Source of the DNA: Epiperipatus broadwayi
Lineage: Eukaryota; Onychophora; Udeonychophora; Euonychophora; Peripatidae
Reading direction: 5' to 3'
NCBI GenBank assembly: GCA_028023455.1
Contig: JAQFVV010000013.1
Coordinates: forward strand, 10,394,579 to 10,458,578
DNA: 64,000 nucleotides
The notes under the pieces were generated by a model. It worked only from the letters and a program-made list of their open reading frames with translations. It was not told the origin of the DNA and searched no databases. A program made the translations under genes and the position numbers. Below, piece after piece: positions 11,743-25,734 of the stretch; the first letter of the stretch is position 1, and each line of letters opens with the position of its first letter.

Positions 11743-12957
11743 TACATATATTGTGAAACGAATACAGACATCAAACTTTATTTATTATATATATATATAT
11801 ATATATATGATATGAAATCAAACAATATTTAAACAATGTATAAAAAAATATTAAGACTTCCTAAGGGGAAAATATATGTCAGTGAAGGGTATCAAACTAT
11901 TACTTATCTTACCAAATGATAAGGTATGATATCTGGAAAAAGTTTTTTTATAGGGAAAAAAATATTCTTCCCCCAAACAAATATTCTAAAGCTTTATTTG
12001 TAAAAATGAATGGATCAAAAATGTACTGTAATATGGCTTTCCAAAAAAGCACTATTTTATTATCATGGTTTAAAGAAAGAGTAAATATGGTTGTTAGCTA
12101 CTTTTGATAATATGAATAATTAATTGTTAATTGCTTTAAATTTATTTGAAAATTCTGAATACCAAAAATAGCAGAGTTTAGTCATAATCTGTGGACATTG
12201 AGCTGGCTGCCACTCATCTTAGAATTAAGTCACACAGTGCATTTCTTTTAGTGATTTCTAATCATAAACCTCTCACTATTAAATGATAATTCATCCAACC
12301 ATACTGTTGTTTCTCTCTTTTCTATTACTCAGTTTTTATGCCCATAATGCCATTCTTTTTGCATCACAGAATTATTATCAGAAAATGGCAATTACAAAAC
12401 TCATAAGTGAGTGTTTTGATAAATGCCAGATAACCCAGATATGTGTTGTAATTTACAGTGATATATTTCACTTTGGAGTTTTGTGTTTGGTCATAATATT
12501 CTGTAATATTTGTTGATTCTTTTCAATAAAAAAATAATTTCTGACTACAGTTAATTGTGCTATTATTCAGGATTGGTGTGAGATTGATTATATATATAAT
12601 ACAATTTATTTGTATATTGTCATTTAAAAATCACACACATACACAGCCAATATATAAATATATATTATATGTGTATATGTGTGATTAACAATAATTGTAG
12701 TAAGAATAGACAGCTATTCTATTCTTGTTAATTGTTATCTTATGATAGGTTAGAGAATATTTTAAAGTATTTATTGTACTGTGGGTTGAATCTTAATCTC
12801 AAATACACACAGTGCCTATATCATGTATCTATCCATATTCATTTAGACAAAGTAAACCTATCATTGCACACAACAATTTTTCAAAAATAGCCAGTCAATA
12901 TAAATCTAAAGATAAGTGATATTTATTATATTGTAAAAGATCATGGCTTATACTTGA
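11743..12957. other. AT-rich spacer with a TA run
   Basis: A TA microsatellite lies at about 11787-11810 and an ACAC/TATA hairpin-like stretch at about 12630-12680. No gene is recognised; the 63- and 77-codon frames here look random. Confidence 0.5.
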
Positions 12958-12970
12958 GAAATTAATAGCT

Positions 12971-13364
12971 TTAATTGAACTTTTCTAACTCATGATATAT
13001 CTCATAAAAATGCTGCTTCTTCTCTAACATTTTCCTTATGTCCCAACCATGAAGCACTTGTCTTAGTATATCATTATTATAGATCACAAATTTACACATG
13101 TAAAAACCTATTATATTTTTAATTACATCTCTTAATAGGTGAAATCTCTTGTATTTTTTAAAAAAATGCATTTGCAAATTTATTAGATGTCATTGGTGGA
13201 TTTAAAGTGTAAAATAATCTAAAACAAAACCTAATTTTAATGTTTAAATTATTTTCATTCATTTTTATGAAAGGAGGGGAGATATGTTTTTTAAAGTTTG
13301 CACAAAGATGTCTCATGTACATTTGGTAGCATTGTTTTAATTCTACCATATCCAATGAATGCAT
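12971..13364 (-). pseudogene. Possible MULE-type transposase fragment, minus copy
   Basis: The minus-strand frame at 13158-13364 contains ELKQCYQMYMRHLCANFKKH. This resembles the H-x-C-x-RH-x-x-AN-F/W-K motif between the catalytic blocks of MULE transposases. Downstream minus-strand sequence (12971-13177) is open in another frame with a WDIRKMLEKKQ stretch that I cannot place. An inverted relative lies at 14096-14200. No catalytic DDE block is visible. The assignment rests on one motif and is tentative. Confidence 0.4.
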
Positions 13365-14095
13365 TAGTTACTTTTGAAACTGTCTACCTTGAACATTTAA
13401 TAGTTGTTGCTGCTTTGAAAAGAAATCAAGCATCAATCATCTTATTGCTTTTAAGCTCAGACATTTAATCACTTTTTCCCCCAAGATTTTCTGCCCAGTA
13501 CTCCATATTACTTTCTTAAGAGTTGCTGCAGCATGGTCATATTATTTTGTTCAATCCTTGCACACACACATCCTGTACATATATTTACACACATACATAT
13601 TCAAAGTATGTTGGTAAATGCTCTAAATATTAAATATAAAATGACATCTCAATACTTATTAAATATGATTATGTAACAGTGGCAATTAAAAATTATATTT
13701 AGAAATATGACGAAATTTAATTTATATGCTAATAAAACGTTTTATTGTTTATACTGATAGTATTTTAATTTTTAACCACAAATATAAATTAATCTTGTTT
13801 GACTACTTTTGCAAAATAATAATAATAATTCTAAAATTTTTTAATTAAAAAAAGTAATTAAGTATTTTCTAGATTAATTTTTTATATCTCATTTTGTTTT
13901 AAGCAAATACAACTTTAATAAATAATGGAAAGAAAATATGAAAAAAAACATGAGTCCAAAAAATAATAGTTCTTTTTTAATAATAAAAAATATGTGAGTA
14001 TATAGTGAAATTTATAATAAAACAAGATAAATTATACTTTAAAACAAACAAATAAAAATAATTATAATATTAGAAATTACACAAGTACAAAGATT

Positions 14096-14220
14096 TGCAT
14101 TCATTGGATATGGTAGAGTTAAAACAATGCCACCAAAGGTGTATGAGACATCTTTGTGCAAACTTTGTTTTAAAGTAAGTACAAAGATTTCCTCTATTAA
14201 TGCATTTTTTACTTTAAAAT
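14096..14220 (+). pseudogene. Possible MULE-type transposase fragment, plus copy
   Basis: The sequence is the near reverse complement of 13265-13365 and decodes in one frame to HSLDMVELKQCHQRCMRHL with CANF following. It is therefore the same transposase motif as the minus copy. The pair form a widely spaced inverted repeat (about 0.75 kb apart), either two inverted insertions or the remains of one long foldback element. Confidence 0.4.
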
Positions 14221-15070
14221 AATTTCACCAATATGTACTTTATAAAAAATTACTGCAGACATAGTTTGCTTTTTCAATGCTCTATTTTAGTGTTACTATA
14301 TTTATATAAGACATTACTTGGACATTGTTGTCTTTTTGCCTTTTGGTAAACATTTTTGAAGTTCTCTGTTTGACATTAAAATAAAGCAAAGTTTTATGGT
14401 AATCTCTATTTAAATGTTTTTTTAAAATATCAGAGTTACACCAATGGTTGTATAAAGATCTGCCATGATTGATTACAGTTTTCAAACACCATATTTTCCT
14501 CTTACAATAAAAAGGTTGAGATCTGAGAAACTATATGAATCAAGATTCTTCTAAAATTTATGCCATTTGTTTCAAATTTTGATCTGCAAATGGTTAAATT
14601 ATTAATCACACTTTAGTTTGTTACATATTTAAATTTTTATTCAGCCTATTTGGGATTAATCAGATTTTGAAACAATTTAAAAATCTTAATGTAATGTCTA
14701 TTATCTGTTTGGTGATAATTAGTCATTTAATTTTTTAATAACATAATCTATATTTTTTTCTTAATACTTCTTTTATTTCTCAATTTTTGTTGATATTATA
14801 TACCTTATTGTATTATCCAATTCTATACATATTTAGATTTGATTATAAAAACTGTATATTATGATCTGATTGTTATGCTAAGACAGAGCTAGAATATTGG
14901 ACTCATAAGAATAAAACTCAATGTTGTCCTCTGGTACTTGAATGTCCTATAACTGAGTACTAACCACTCATGTATCTACAGTAAATGGGTTTTAGCCTAC
15001 TGCAATACAGGTCCAGATATTTTATTGCAAATGTACTAAATCATTTTTATTTAAAAACATATCAATTGTG

Positions 15071-15103
<33 letters not shown>

Positions 15104-17305
15104 TGTGACCTTTTGGTTTGGCACCAGAAATAGTCATTATAGTAGCGTGGTAGTATATCAGTAATATCTGATATTATCTTCTTTAAAAAAAATGAAATAA
15201 AGTGAAATTTTTAAAAAATTTTATTTTGACTTAAAACTGTAATTAAAAGTAAGTGTAGGTGTAATTAAAAAGATTTCTTAAATGTTTAGTATTTTATTTT
15301 AGGGTATAATCAATGATAGAATGGGGGGGGGTAGTTTATTATATGCATAATCAGTACAGTTTAAGTTGATGCTTATTTGTTTTATTTGTTCATAAAGCAG
15401 TATTCAGATTTGTTAGAATGATTTTCTAGTTTATTTGTTTTATACATTTTAATTTATAGCGTGAACAGTAAAATATGTTTCACTCATCATCATTCACATT
15501 GTCATTTCAGTCATATCAGTGTAATACCTATAGCATATTACTACTGAAAATTCATGCATTATCCAACTTCATTTTTCATTCATATGTTTCATTAAATCAT
15601 TAAATATCCCACATCACATTCAAATATTTAATTTTATAAATAATAGTATTAAAAACTAGTTTAATTACATTTTAAATAAATCAATGGATTATGGACTGGT
15701 GGATTATTTAATGAAAAATACTGTAAAATATCTTATTTATTAAAACAATTGTCATCAGTTTTATTCTGCTGCTTTAAAAATATTTAATTATTAGTTCAAT
15801 AGTTTTTTTTATTTATTTAAAAGATGAAATGATTTTTTTTATTTCTCTATTTTTTTTTTTTTACTTTCACAAGTTTCTTGCATAAATTAAGTAAGTTGCA
15901 AGGGGAGGGGCAGACTGACAATCTTTTTCTGGTGATGTCAAATATCGTAAACTATTGGAAGAGAAAAATGTGATGTAATTATTATTTAAAAAATCTATAA
16001 AAAGGCAATCCTTATTACTTTTAAGAGGGCAATCATAATTACTTTTAGAGAGCAATTATAATCAACTAAGGACAACTACAATTAAGTTTTATTTAACAGA
16101 GTTTAATAGTACAATTATTTTTCCTGTTCCAAAGTTCGAGTTGAAAATTTAAAATATAGTATTTGTTTATGAAAATGTGTACTTAAAACCATTAAGAGAT
16201 ATGTCAATTTGTGCTCTCAGCTGATTGTTTAAATTTTCCCACCGTTATGCTAAAATACATGTAAGTGTTATATTATATTATTCAAGATAAATTGTTATTG
16301 TTTAAGAAAATGGGAATGCATGATAGGATTATAAAATTATTTTATTTAAATTTAAACTTAACAGGAAAGAATAGAAGAATGTTTGTTTATTTTCTAAAAT
16401 TTAATATCTTAAGTTTTAATCATATTATGAATAGAATAATTGCAACGTGCATCATTTATATGTGGAAAAGGTGTGAACTTTTGTTGAACATTTCCAGAAC
16501 CCTATTAAATAAGTTTCATGCTAAGTATAAAAGAAAATTCAAAAATATACACAAGAATTATATAATTTTATCGACATATTTATTGGAACAGTGGATAATT
16601 ATTTCTACTTTTACCTATTGAAGGAAATAAAGATTAAATGTGCAAATGAGTGGACTATTGATATTTACATGTTTCCTAAAACCAATAAAAGAAATATATT
16701 ATAAAATGGATAAATTTATATGTTTCCACTTTATTAAATGCATTTTAAATTCTATGAATGAAATATGAAATATTACTTTATACATAAAATGTGCATTGCC
16801 TAATAATCTTTCCTAATACATAGCATCAACAGTAATTCATAGCTAACAGCTAGAACATTGAATCTGCTATTTCAAATTAAAAGTAACATTGTTTCATTTT
16901 TATCTGCAGAAATGTGCCATTTTTGTGTCAATATTTATCTTTGTGCATTATAATTATTATCCTTATTTATTTGGAGACATGACAAGGAAAGTCATGTAAA
17001 AACTATTTATAAACTTTTTGTTTCATTTAAGAAGAAAAAAGAAAAGAACTTTATTTTATTTAATAGTATTTAAATAGTTAATGCTAATTTAAGAATGTTT
17101 ATTATATTTTGTTCTACTAGAATGTCTCAGTGAATGTATGATAATGGAAAATCATACAAGGTATTTTTTATTTATTATTATTTTAATATGAGATTTGGTC
17201 GTGTGTTAATAACACACACATGTGATAGACAAATGGAAGAATCAATTTATGGTTTAATAGGGGTGAATAATTATTTTAAAAGAATTCATTGTATTAAATC
17301 TTACC

Positions 17306-17336
<31 letters not shown>

Positions 17337-20087
17337 AATTAGAATACCATTATTTTCAATAATTATTTCATCTATAATATACAACTTTATTATTTATTTA
17401 GGTTCAATTTTACTTTAGATTTGTGCCAATATCAATGCATTTAAAAAAATTATTTTGTCTTGCTTTTCCCACAGTAATTATTACTTTATTTTCCAACTAT
17501 TCTTAGAACATTACCAAGTCCTAAATATTGTCAGATATGAGATATTTATTCTTTATTAATTCTAGCAGTAATAATTAATATTTTAACAGTAATTCTTTGC
17601 TTACTGTGATTTTAAATGATCTGTGTATCATTATGCTTATATATGTGTGTGTGTCCATTATTAAACTTATTTATAATTATAAAGGGGATGATCAATCATT
17701 TTGAAGGATTAGAAAGTTATTTAAGTGAGAATTATTGTTTCTTTGTTATGCCTGAATGAAAAGTATTTTTGTGGCTATATGCTATAAAGTTCAGAATGTT
17801 TTATAGTATATTTTATGGGATTGAGTAAGTGTCATTGTTATTTGAATATTTAATATGGGTAGTTTGCCCAGTGTATTGTAGTGTATGGGATTGAGTAATC
17901 ACTTTCTTATCCATGTATTGTAGTATTTTGATAGGAGTGAATTGAATCCTTTTATATTTGATATGATGAATTAAATGTGTATGAAGCTAGATATGTTATC
18001 TCCCTGATTTTTATTTGGTGATGAGTTATTCCACCAGTTACTTAGTCTTAAAAATAGACTTGGGAGTTATTGTTGTATTTACCTGATTTGAATTATAGAA
18101 ATCTTTTATCCCATGTGTATATTGGATATTTTCCAGCTTATGCTATAGCCAAGTGTTTGATAGTTTATGGGTAAAAAAGAAGAATAAAAGAGAGTATAAT
18201 GTCTTATAAAACATCTGTATTGTAGTTAATAAATAAAGCTTGATTGGTCTTTGCCTTCATCTGTATTATGATTATATTGTAACATCATAAGCAAACCGAT
18301 TAGATTGATTAACATTAATTATTTATTTTCTTTGACACACAGCATAATACAGATTCATGCACAAATTGTTAATTTTGAAATATAAAAAAATTCATTATTA
18401 ATGTATAACTTTACTTATCATTTTAAAACATTTTGTAATGATCATTTAGGCTTCAGCTCATTGATTTTTTTTTATCATTTAATCATAATTTAAATAAATA
18501 ATCAAGCAAAGATAAGACATAGTTAATGAATACAATGATTTACTTTTATTTTGGAAAAGCAGAACCTAGTTATTCTATAGAATACTTTACTTCAAAATTG
18601 CAAAGAAAAATACATTTAATTAATAGAAGTATTTATTTTCTTTGGTAAGATAGTCCAATATTATTTCTAGTTTTCAATCCCCTTACTTTAATTTTAGTTA
18701 AAATACATTTAAAGTAAAATGCAAAATCTTAATTTTATTCAGTGTAATTAGAATATTAATCCATATTGTTGTCATAAATTTTAATTGGTAAATGAGTTTT
18801 ATCAAGCAAAATACTGAATATAAGATAATTTAATCAGTTACTAGAAGTGTAAGGTCATATTTTTTTCATTTTTGTATAAGTCTATCAGAAATCACTGATA
18901 GCTAAAAAAAAGCCATTTCTTTTATAGTAAATGATATGGATTTATTTAGCTCATTTAATGTTAAAAATAAAAATGTTTTACCAATCTATCAAAATGCTCT
19001 GATAAATGAAATGTAGTACATTTAAAAAGTTAAGAGTATGTTGTATTATTTATCCTTGTGTAAACTGTAACTAATGATACTAAATCCCTTTGAATTGTGT
19101 TCATACCAATGAAAGAAAAGTAAATGTTTGTTTAACTATTTTTCTATTTGATCAATAAATATTTTGTTTAAATTTGTATTTAGAGTTTCTTCTCTAGCAT
19201 TCATTCATGTTCCATATTTCCACACATACTTACACAATTATTTTATTTAATGTGATATAATTGCATTTTTATTTAATTATGATAAATCTCTAGATATGAT
19301 GATATTGATTTCCTTGATTCAAGCACTATATGAGATGCCAATTATCTACTGATCGTTTTAAAAGGGTTTTGTTATTTAATAATGGTTTAGATGATGAATT
19401 CAAATCAAATTGTGCCCAATTTCTTTCATTGTCTAACTGCAAGTATTTAATTAGGGTATTGTTTGGTTTGTAATATTATTTTCATAGTGTTCACTAATAA
19501 TATTGAGATATAGAAGTGTTAGATCAAGCCATACCATAAGTTAATTCCTTGAGCTCTTCAATTTTAATTCAGATTAGATAATAAATTCAGTCAATTAGAT
19601 TAGATTAGTGTAATTAAAAATTTAGTAGTGATAGGTTTAGTTTGAGTTTAGATCTAGTGAGTTATACAGTACAATATCTAAAATATTTTTATTTTATTTT
19701 AGTTATTAGTTTAATTGTATTATATGGTAGAAGTTGTTCAGTGCATATGGATGATGGGAGGAGGTGAAATATAGATTATAATTAGTTAATTTTAGCTGGT
19801 AGAATTTTACAATTTAATTTTTGTTTAGCATAGAACTTGATAGATGTTTATTCCTATTAGTTATAATATTTTCTCCCATATGTAATGTACATTGTACACC
19901 TCATACACCTCTGTATCCCTCAACTGAGTTAGTTTTAGGTGAAATTTTAATTAAGAGCCTCATGAGTAAATTTAGGATAAAGTTAGATTGATAATTTATT
20001 TTATGATTCATAGAATTGGCACCCCCGGGTAATTGTTAGTGTTGGTGATAGGTGTGAGGGGTTACAATATATATATATATATATTAA
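14221..20087. other. Long AT-rich stretch without a recognisable gene
   Basis: TA microsatellites occur at about 15077-15104 and 17306-17334. A GGGATTGAGTAA phrase recurs at about 17817 and 17886, and an ATTACTTTTA-GAG-GCAAT phrase is duplicated at about 16012-16055. A minus-strand 67-codon frame (14282-14485) has scattered His/Cys, but not enough for a zinc-finger call. No exon-like GC-rich segment was seen. Confidence 0.5.
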
Positions 20088-20091
20088 TCAA

Positions 20092-20248
20092 AATATTCTA
20101 GAATAAATACTAAAAAATTCCATATTCCTATATAGTCACCTTACAGCCTTTTCACCATCTTCAGTAACTGTAAACTGGCTATAGCAAAGATTTTATTTGT
20201 ATTTTATAAAGGAATATTAAAATTTTTAGTATTTATTATAGAATATTT
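20092..20248. repeat. Small foldback, about 157 bp
   Basis: AAATATTCTAGAATAAATACT at the left pairs with AGTATTTATTATAGAATATT at the right, enclosing about 80 bp. A TA run abuts its left side. It could be a short MITE; no target duplication can be resolved. Confidence 0.55.
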
Positions 20249-20269
20249 TTATTATTATATTTATTTCAT

Positions 20270-20273
20270 TTGG

Positions 20274-20314
<41 letters not shown>

Positions 20315-20338
20315 ATATGGTATATATATATATACTGT

Positions 20339-20369
<31 letters not shown>

Positions 20370-20377
20370 GTAGACAG
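20270..20377. repeat. TA runs with nested hairpins
   Basis: TA runs flank ATACCATATGGTAT, a perfect palindrome. Next, CTGTCTACA at 20335-20343 pairs with TGTAGACAG at 20369-20377 across a TA loop. These are simple-sequence palindromes prone to extrusion; there is no coding meaning, although an open frame runs through them. Confidence 0.65.
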
Positions 20378-20601
20378 TGGCCTACTTTGGCCATGTCAAA
20401 TATTACAATTCATAAATTTAAAATATGTATTAAATACTGGAGAAATGATAGAATTAATTTTCCTACATGTTTTTTATAATACCAAGTATAATTGATTTAA
20501 AATTTACATTTCACTTTCACACACCCCTAACTCCAACAAACTAATCAATAATACCAAAGACAGCTTACCACCTTTGCTGATATCTCAGGTAGTTTATAAT
20601 A

Positions 20602-20907
20602 TTGCCTGCCTTGAAGCACCTCATGCAGCATCATATTATGGTGAGACCAGGACTTCTCTGTCCATTAGGCTATCCCAACACACATTCCTATAATAAAGCA
20701 CTAACAGACACTTCTTGTAGTTTGGTTTTCATTAAGTACCACAACTCTGCTGGTCATGATTGCCAACCTAAAGACACAGTGGTTATTTGCAGAGAGTGGC
20801 AGAATCTCAAGAGAAAGATAAAAGAAGCTTACTTTATTGCTAAAGATAACAACTCAATAAACAGAAAAGACTCTTGTTATAAGATCTTCAGAAAATATAT
20901 GTAGCTA
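20602..20907 (+). pseudogene. Second Penelope-like endonuclease C-terminal fragment
   Basis: The last part of this 100-codon frame has YHNSAGHD (the GH-containing loop), then VICREWQNLKRKIKEAYFI and INRKDSCYKI. This follows the order of the Penelope GIY-YIG domain: H, then D/E, R-E, KRKIKEA with the catalytic glutamate, LNR, and a closing aromatic stretch. The wording differs from the palindrome copies (REWQNLKRKIKEAYFI versus ERCHNKRKIKEAMLI), so it is another lineage. The N-terminal half of the frame (20602-20750) is not recognisable, and the YIG block is missing. It is a 5'-truncated or degraded insertion. Confidence 0.6.
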
Positions 20908-23900
20908 TCTCATTTGCATAAATTTGCATCACTCTCAATTAATTTATTTATTCACAAGATGTCTATGATTATGAGGACCCTGACCCTTGAAAGCACTTGG
21001 CCACATACTTAGATACAGATATTTAGTATGTATCAATCTGTATTAATATTTCTTTGTCTTCAGCTTTGTGTGTTCATGCATTTTAGTGCATTTTATATTT
21101 TGAAATAATTAGCCACAAAGTTTAAACTCTTTGCTCATGATAATAGAAGTTTCAAATATTAAAAAAAATCAGATATTTATAAGTATTAAGGTAAATAAGC
21201 AAAGTTTTAATTTTAACATTTGAAAGATAATAATAAAAGAAATAAATAATGTTTTAAAAGAAAAGGAAAAAATAAGATTTTAATATTTTTGTTAAATTTT
21301 GTTTTAATTAATTAGAATTGTTTTTTTTCTTTTCTTTTTAACTCTCTCCAAAACATTTAAGTAATGTTTATTAAATCATGATAATTAGAAAATTATCTTA
21401 TTTTTGACATAAGAAATAAACAACTACAGGGAAATTTTTTATTAAAAATAGAACAGAAGAATTACACAACTTTTTGTAAAAATAGACCCAAGATAATGTA
21501 TAATTTGATCATATAAAAGATAAGATGTGATTGAATAGATACAGGATTGTTACAAAAATATTGGAGGTGAGGGAAATTAATAGACTTTAATGTCTTGTGA
21601 AGAACAGTCATTTTTAACTTGAAGAAGACATTTAGTCCTAATTCAGCTATTAAAGAAAACAAAAGTAGTTTAGCTTGAATAAAACAGTGAGGAATAGTTT
21701 TAGTAGTTTGAAATAAGACTCACTACTAGTTTTTTAAAAGTATTTTAAGATAGATTTAAAGAACATATACTAAGCCTTAGCTAGAAGCTAATCATCATCA
21801 AACCTCATAATATAACCTGCTCACTAGAAAAATATAAAGGAGTAGGAAAATAACCCTAGCTGCAACAAACATTGTTTCCATCCAAGAGCATGTCTGTCTC
21901 TATCCTCCAATATGTTAGCTTGGCTCAAATAAAATGAATAAATTCAGCCTGTGAAACCTGAAAATATTGTATGGCAAAAATGGATAAATTAACTGTGTAC
22001 ATTAGCCTGTAAGTAGGTGTTGATGGAGAAGTCTAAAAGTCAAAAATGATCATAAAAAAACTGCAAATTACAATTATCAAAGAAGCACTCAAAAGAAAAA
22101 TAATCCATAGCAAAATATATTTTAATGTTCATAGTATGTTTACACTTATAGGTAACATTTCTTTTCTAGAAATAATAATTGGTAATAATGAATAATTTCT
22201 TTAACATTTTCTTTTGAAACATGTTGTTTTTATTATCATCTAATTTTCTCTCCAAATTGGGTTTTTCACTCATTTACAATTATCTTATCTTTTGTTGTTG
22301 AAAGTTGTTTCCCAACTTTAATTATTAAAAAGAAAATAGCTTAATGAAAGTAAAAGTTGATTTAAAAAATAAACTGGTCAATCATATTTTCTGCAAGAAA
22401 TTATATATTTTTTAAAAATAAATAAGAGTTGAAAATATATTATTCTATTTTTTATTAATTTTCTTAATTACTTAATAATTAATTTATTAAATAATTATTA
22501 AAAAATGTTAATGTCCTTATTCCTCCAGAGGTCTATTCTGTGAATTGGTAGTGTGTGTGACTTCATTTCATAATATTATAGTTTTAAGGATTTGTAAATT
22601 ATTCCAATAATACTATTTCAATTATAGTGAAATATGCCTATAAATTTTATTTTCTCTTGTACCCAGTCATAGTTATTTTAGGATCTTGTAATCTTCAGAT
22701 AGCTCTTGAGAGCAATAATGGTTAATTTATATGTGGGATTTATGTTGGTGTTTAGATATCCAGAAAGATCTCTATCTGGTGAAAAGGTATCACCTTTAAA
22801 GTCTATTTACTGCATTTTGTTTTTATAAGAAATTTTGTTTATAGTTGGACTGTACCCTAATGATACTATATAGCCAAAAAGCATTGATGATGATAAGCAT
22901 ATATCAGCATCCCAGCATTATATTTTTTATTATGAGTGACAATTGGCATTGGAATAGGTGCCTTCAAATAATTGTTTGCACATCATGCCCTAAGTTTGAT
23001 AGTGGCTAGGTAATTAGCTTTCCTTTTGATATTGAATCTTTTAAGATCACCAAAGGATGTCTATTAATGAATTGTTTATATGTAATTCTGGGTAATTTGT
23101 AGTTTATAATTTATTAGTAGTAAAACTATAGATTGTTAGTCCATTCTGACACATTTGCTCTTTCCTCATATTCTCATGCTCCTTATATATTCCTTATATT
23201 TATCATTATATATATATATATGGGGTATAGTAAATTGTATTTATTTTCTTTTATACTTAGTTGGAGATAATAATGGTTCCCATCTTTCTATAATGCCCCT
23301 TCACCTGGGTCTCATTTTACGCGATAGATAGGTTCATCAGAAAACACGCACAAACGAAATCACACAAAAATAGGTGTAACTTACATTGAAAAAGGGGGGA
23401 TGTGGTCTGTGATTTTTCAAAATTTACATAAAAGCAAAGCACCAACGTAAAATTACTTTAAAATTTGCGCAAAAAAAATAAGGAAATAAAATATGACTAA
23501 TAAAAAATTTCAAATTTTAAAAAAATTGATACAAGACAAACTTTTTTTAACTATAATATTTAATTTTATTCAAAGTAATATATTTTATGCATAATTTACA
23601 ATACAGTAATTTACATTTTTTATACATGTTTAATTATTATTACTATTTGCTGAAAAACACGTTCGTTTGTAAACTGGTAAAAAATCAAATTTTTCACAAG
23701 AGGAAATATAACTAATGCCAACTTCACACTCATGTTATATCAATGGTTTTCTGGTGACAATGTAATTAGTAATTAATCTTTGATGATGATTTTATTAATT
23801 GTTTATGAAACTCACGATATCCAGACATACAATCATTTAGCTCTCGTAATTTAAGAGCATGTTAATGATTAGTGTCATTAATAAGAAAATAATAATTGAT

Positions 23901-24110
23901 TACATTCTTTTTTAAAAAGCAAAAACAGAATGTGATTTAAAATGCAAAATTAACATGCACAATGTTTGAACAAATTTACATTATAATCTTGTAAAATTTA
24001 ATATATGTATACATAAAATGTGGAAATCATGATTTTAATTTCATTATTGCATAAAATCTTACTATTATAAAGCATTGAAAATATTGAAATTACTAAGATG
24101 AAAGTTGAAT
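20908..24110. other. AT-rich stretch without a recognisable gene
   Basis: There is a short TA run near 23208-23221. A locally less AT-rich patch at about 23290-23480 contains several CpGs and a GGGGGG run; I cannot identify it. No coding frame of interest was found. Confidence 0.45.
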
Positions 24111-24187
24111 TCCAATAATGTGCTATTACTTTCAATATAACATAAGTGTGTGAAATTTATTATTTAAAGTAATAGCGCATTATTGGA
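24111..24187. repeat. 77-bp hairpin with 25-bp arms
   Basis: TCCAATAATGTGCTATTACTTT pairs with AAAGTAATAGCGCATTATTGGA with one mismatch in most positions. The arm length and the free-standing form suggest terminal inverted repeats of a collapsed DNA transposon, but nothing lies between them. Confidence 0.55.
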
Positions 24188-25136
24188 GGTTGACTTCTGG
24201 TGAAACATGAATCACGTAACTTCAAAATCGTGTTAAATAAGTCTGCGTAAAAAAAGACCCAGGTGTATATATATTGAACTGGGTGGGGTAATTGATCAAA
24301 TAGGAAATGCAATATATCTATCCTAAAATTGTACTCTTTAATAAAAATAGAAATTGTGAAGCAATATTGTAAGACTTCTTTTATAGAACATATGATATTA
24401 TTATAACATTTATTATACATTCGATCTACTCCACTGCAATTTAAGTATTGCTCCATACCAGTTCCTTCAGCAGAGAATAATACCTAAAGGGTACATGTGA
24501 TTAAACTCAAGCTATATATAAAATACATAACTATGATTATGTTTAAAGGCCACAGATCTTCTTGACTGCAAAATTCAACACCTATCATTCAAAGCACTTT
24601 TTTTTTCAGAGTAAGTTCCAGGTGCCAGTTAATTACATAAAAGACAACTAACATACCCTGAATAATGGCAAACTAATTCAGTGTCTAAGAAATCCCAACT
24701 AGCTCAATCAAAACAATAATATAATAAATTGTTGCTCTAACTTCTCTGCTAAATTGTTTTTTTAATAGTATAATTAAAAGAAATTGACCGACAAATACTA
24801 ATTTGTAGAATAATTTATTTTAAATCAAATGTTTAATATAACTTGTAACTAATTTTATAAATCTTTTTAAATATAAACAATAATTTTATATATAATAACC
24901 ACACACACATTCTTAAAACCATACAATATAATATAATATAGCATAAAGCATTAAATAAGTACAAAGCATTTAAAACACGAACATCAATAGTTCATTTTAT
25001 GTGGCTATAGAGTTCATTTATTAACTGATTCTGGGAGGCTTCAAGATACATTGCAATGGCTACATTAATTAATATCAAAAATTGGAATAAGAGAATGTTA
25101 TTTATTACCTATAGGATTTTGAACATTGTGGCATTT
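24188..25136. other. AT-rich spacer
   Basis: A 98-codon minus-strand frame (24160-24456) overlaps the hairpin and has no recognisable domain. I do not call it a gene. No other structure was seen. Confidence 0.4.
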
Positions 25137-25346
25137 TGCTGTTTGCTGCTTCATGAATGTTTTACCAACCAGTTGAATTTTAGGCTTCTGTTGAGGTTCT
25201 AATGATTGCTATTCCATGTTACTTCTATTTCAGGCAGTTTTCTGTTTGCTGCTTCATGTGTGCTTTACCAACCGGTTGGATTTTAGGTTTCTATTGAGGT
25301 TCTAATGATTTCTATTCTGTGTTACTTCTATTTTAGACAGTTAGAC
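25137..25346. repeat. Tandem duplication, unit about 105 bp
   Basis: Two adjacent copies share TGCTGTTTGCTGCTTCATG, TTTACCAACC, TTGAGGTTCTAATGAT and GTTACTTCTATTT at a constant offset, with scattered substitutions. It is an old local duplication of unknown meaning. Confidence 0.8.
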
Positions 25347-25654
25347 ATTCTTGGTGGCTTCAAATTGTTAGGTGGGCATTATTTCTATTGGGAAGACTGC
25401 TGATGTTCTGATGATTGAGGCTGGAGTCTATTGCATGCTCCAAAAGCTGCTCAACACTGCATTATCTTTATTAACAAATATGTATAACAGGTGATTGACT
25501 TTATATACATAAATGACTGACTCTAGATATGTGTATGACTGACTGACAAAATTTTTGGCCTTATTTATATGATGATCTTGTTGTCATTTCTTTAATTAGT
25601 TTTTAAATTCATCCACTATTTGATTAAATTCTTAAGATGCCTTTTACTTAATCC

Positions 25655-25734
25655 TGTTTATGGATTTTAATTAGTAGCCATTGCTAATTTCTGTTGTTTA
25701 TGGATTTTAATTAGTAGCCATTGCTAATTCCATT
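25655..25734. repeat. Tandem duplication, 40-bp unit
   Basis: TGTTTATGGATTTTAATTAG followed by TAGCCATTGCTAATT occurs twice, 40 bp apart, almost without change, which points to a recent slip duplication. Confidence 0.85.

Noticed and set aside
14282-14485. Possible TTF/BED-type zinc finger (HLNRDYHK region)
   Set aside because: Cys/His spacing does not fit a finger convincingly and no transposase follows.
24160-24456. 98-codon minus-strand frame
   Set aside because: Overlaps a hairpin, low-complexity composition, no domain.
25410-25440. CTGATGA in TTCTGATGATTGAGG, hammerhead candidate
   Set aside because: No stem II hairpin and no GAAA box downstream.
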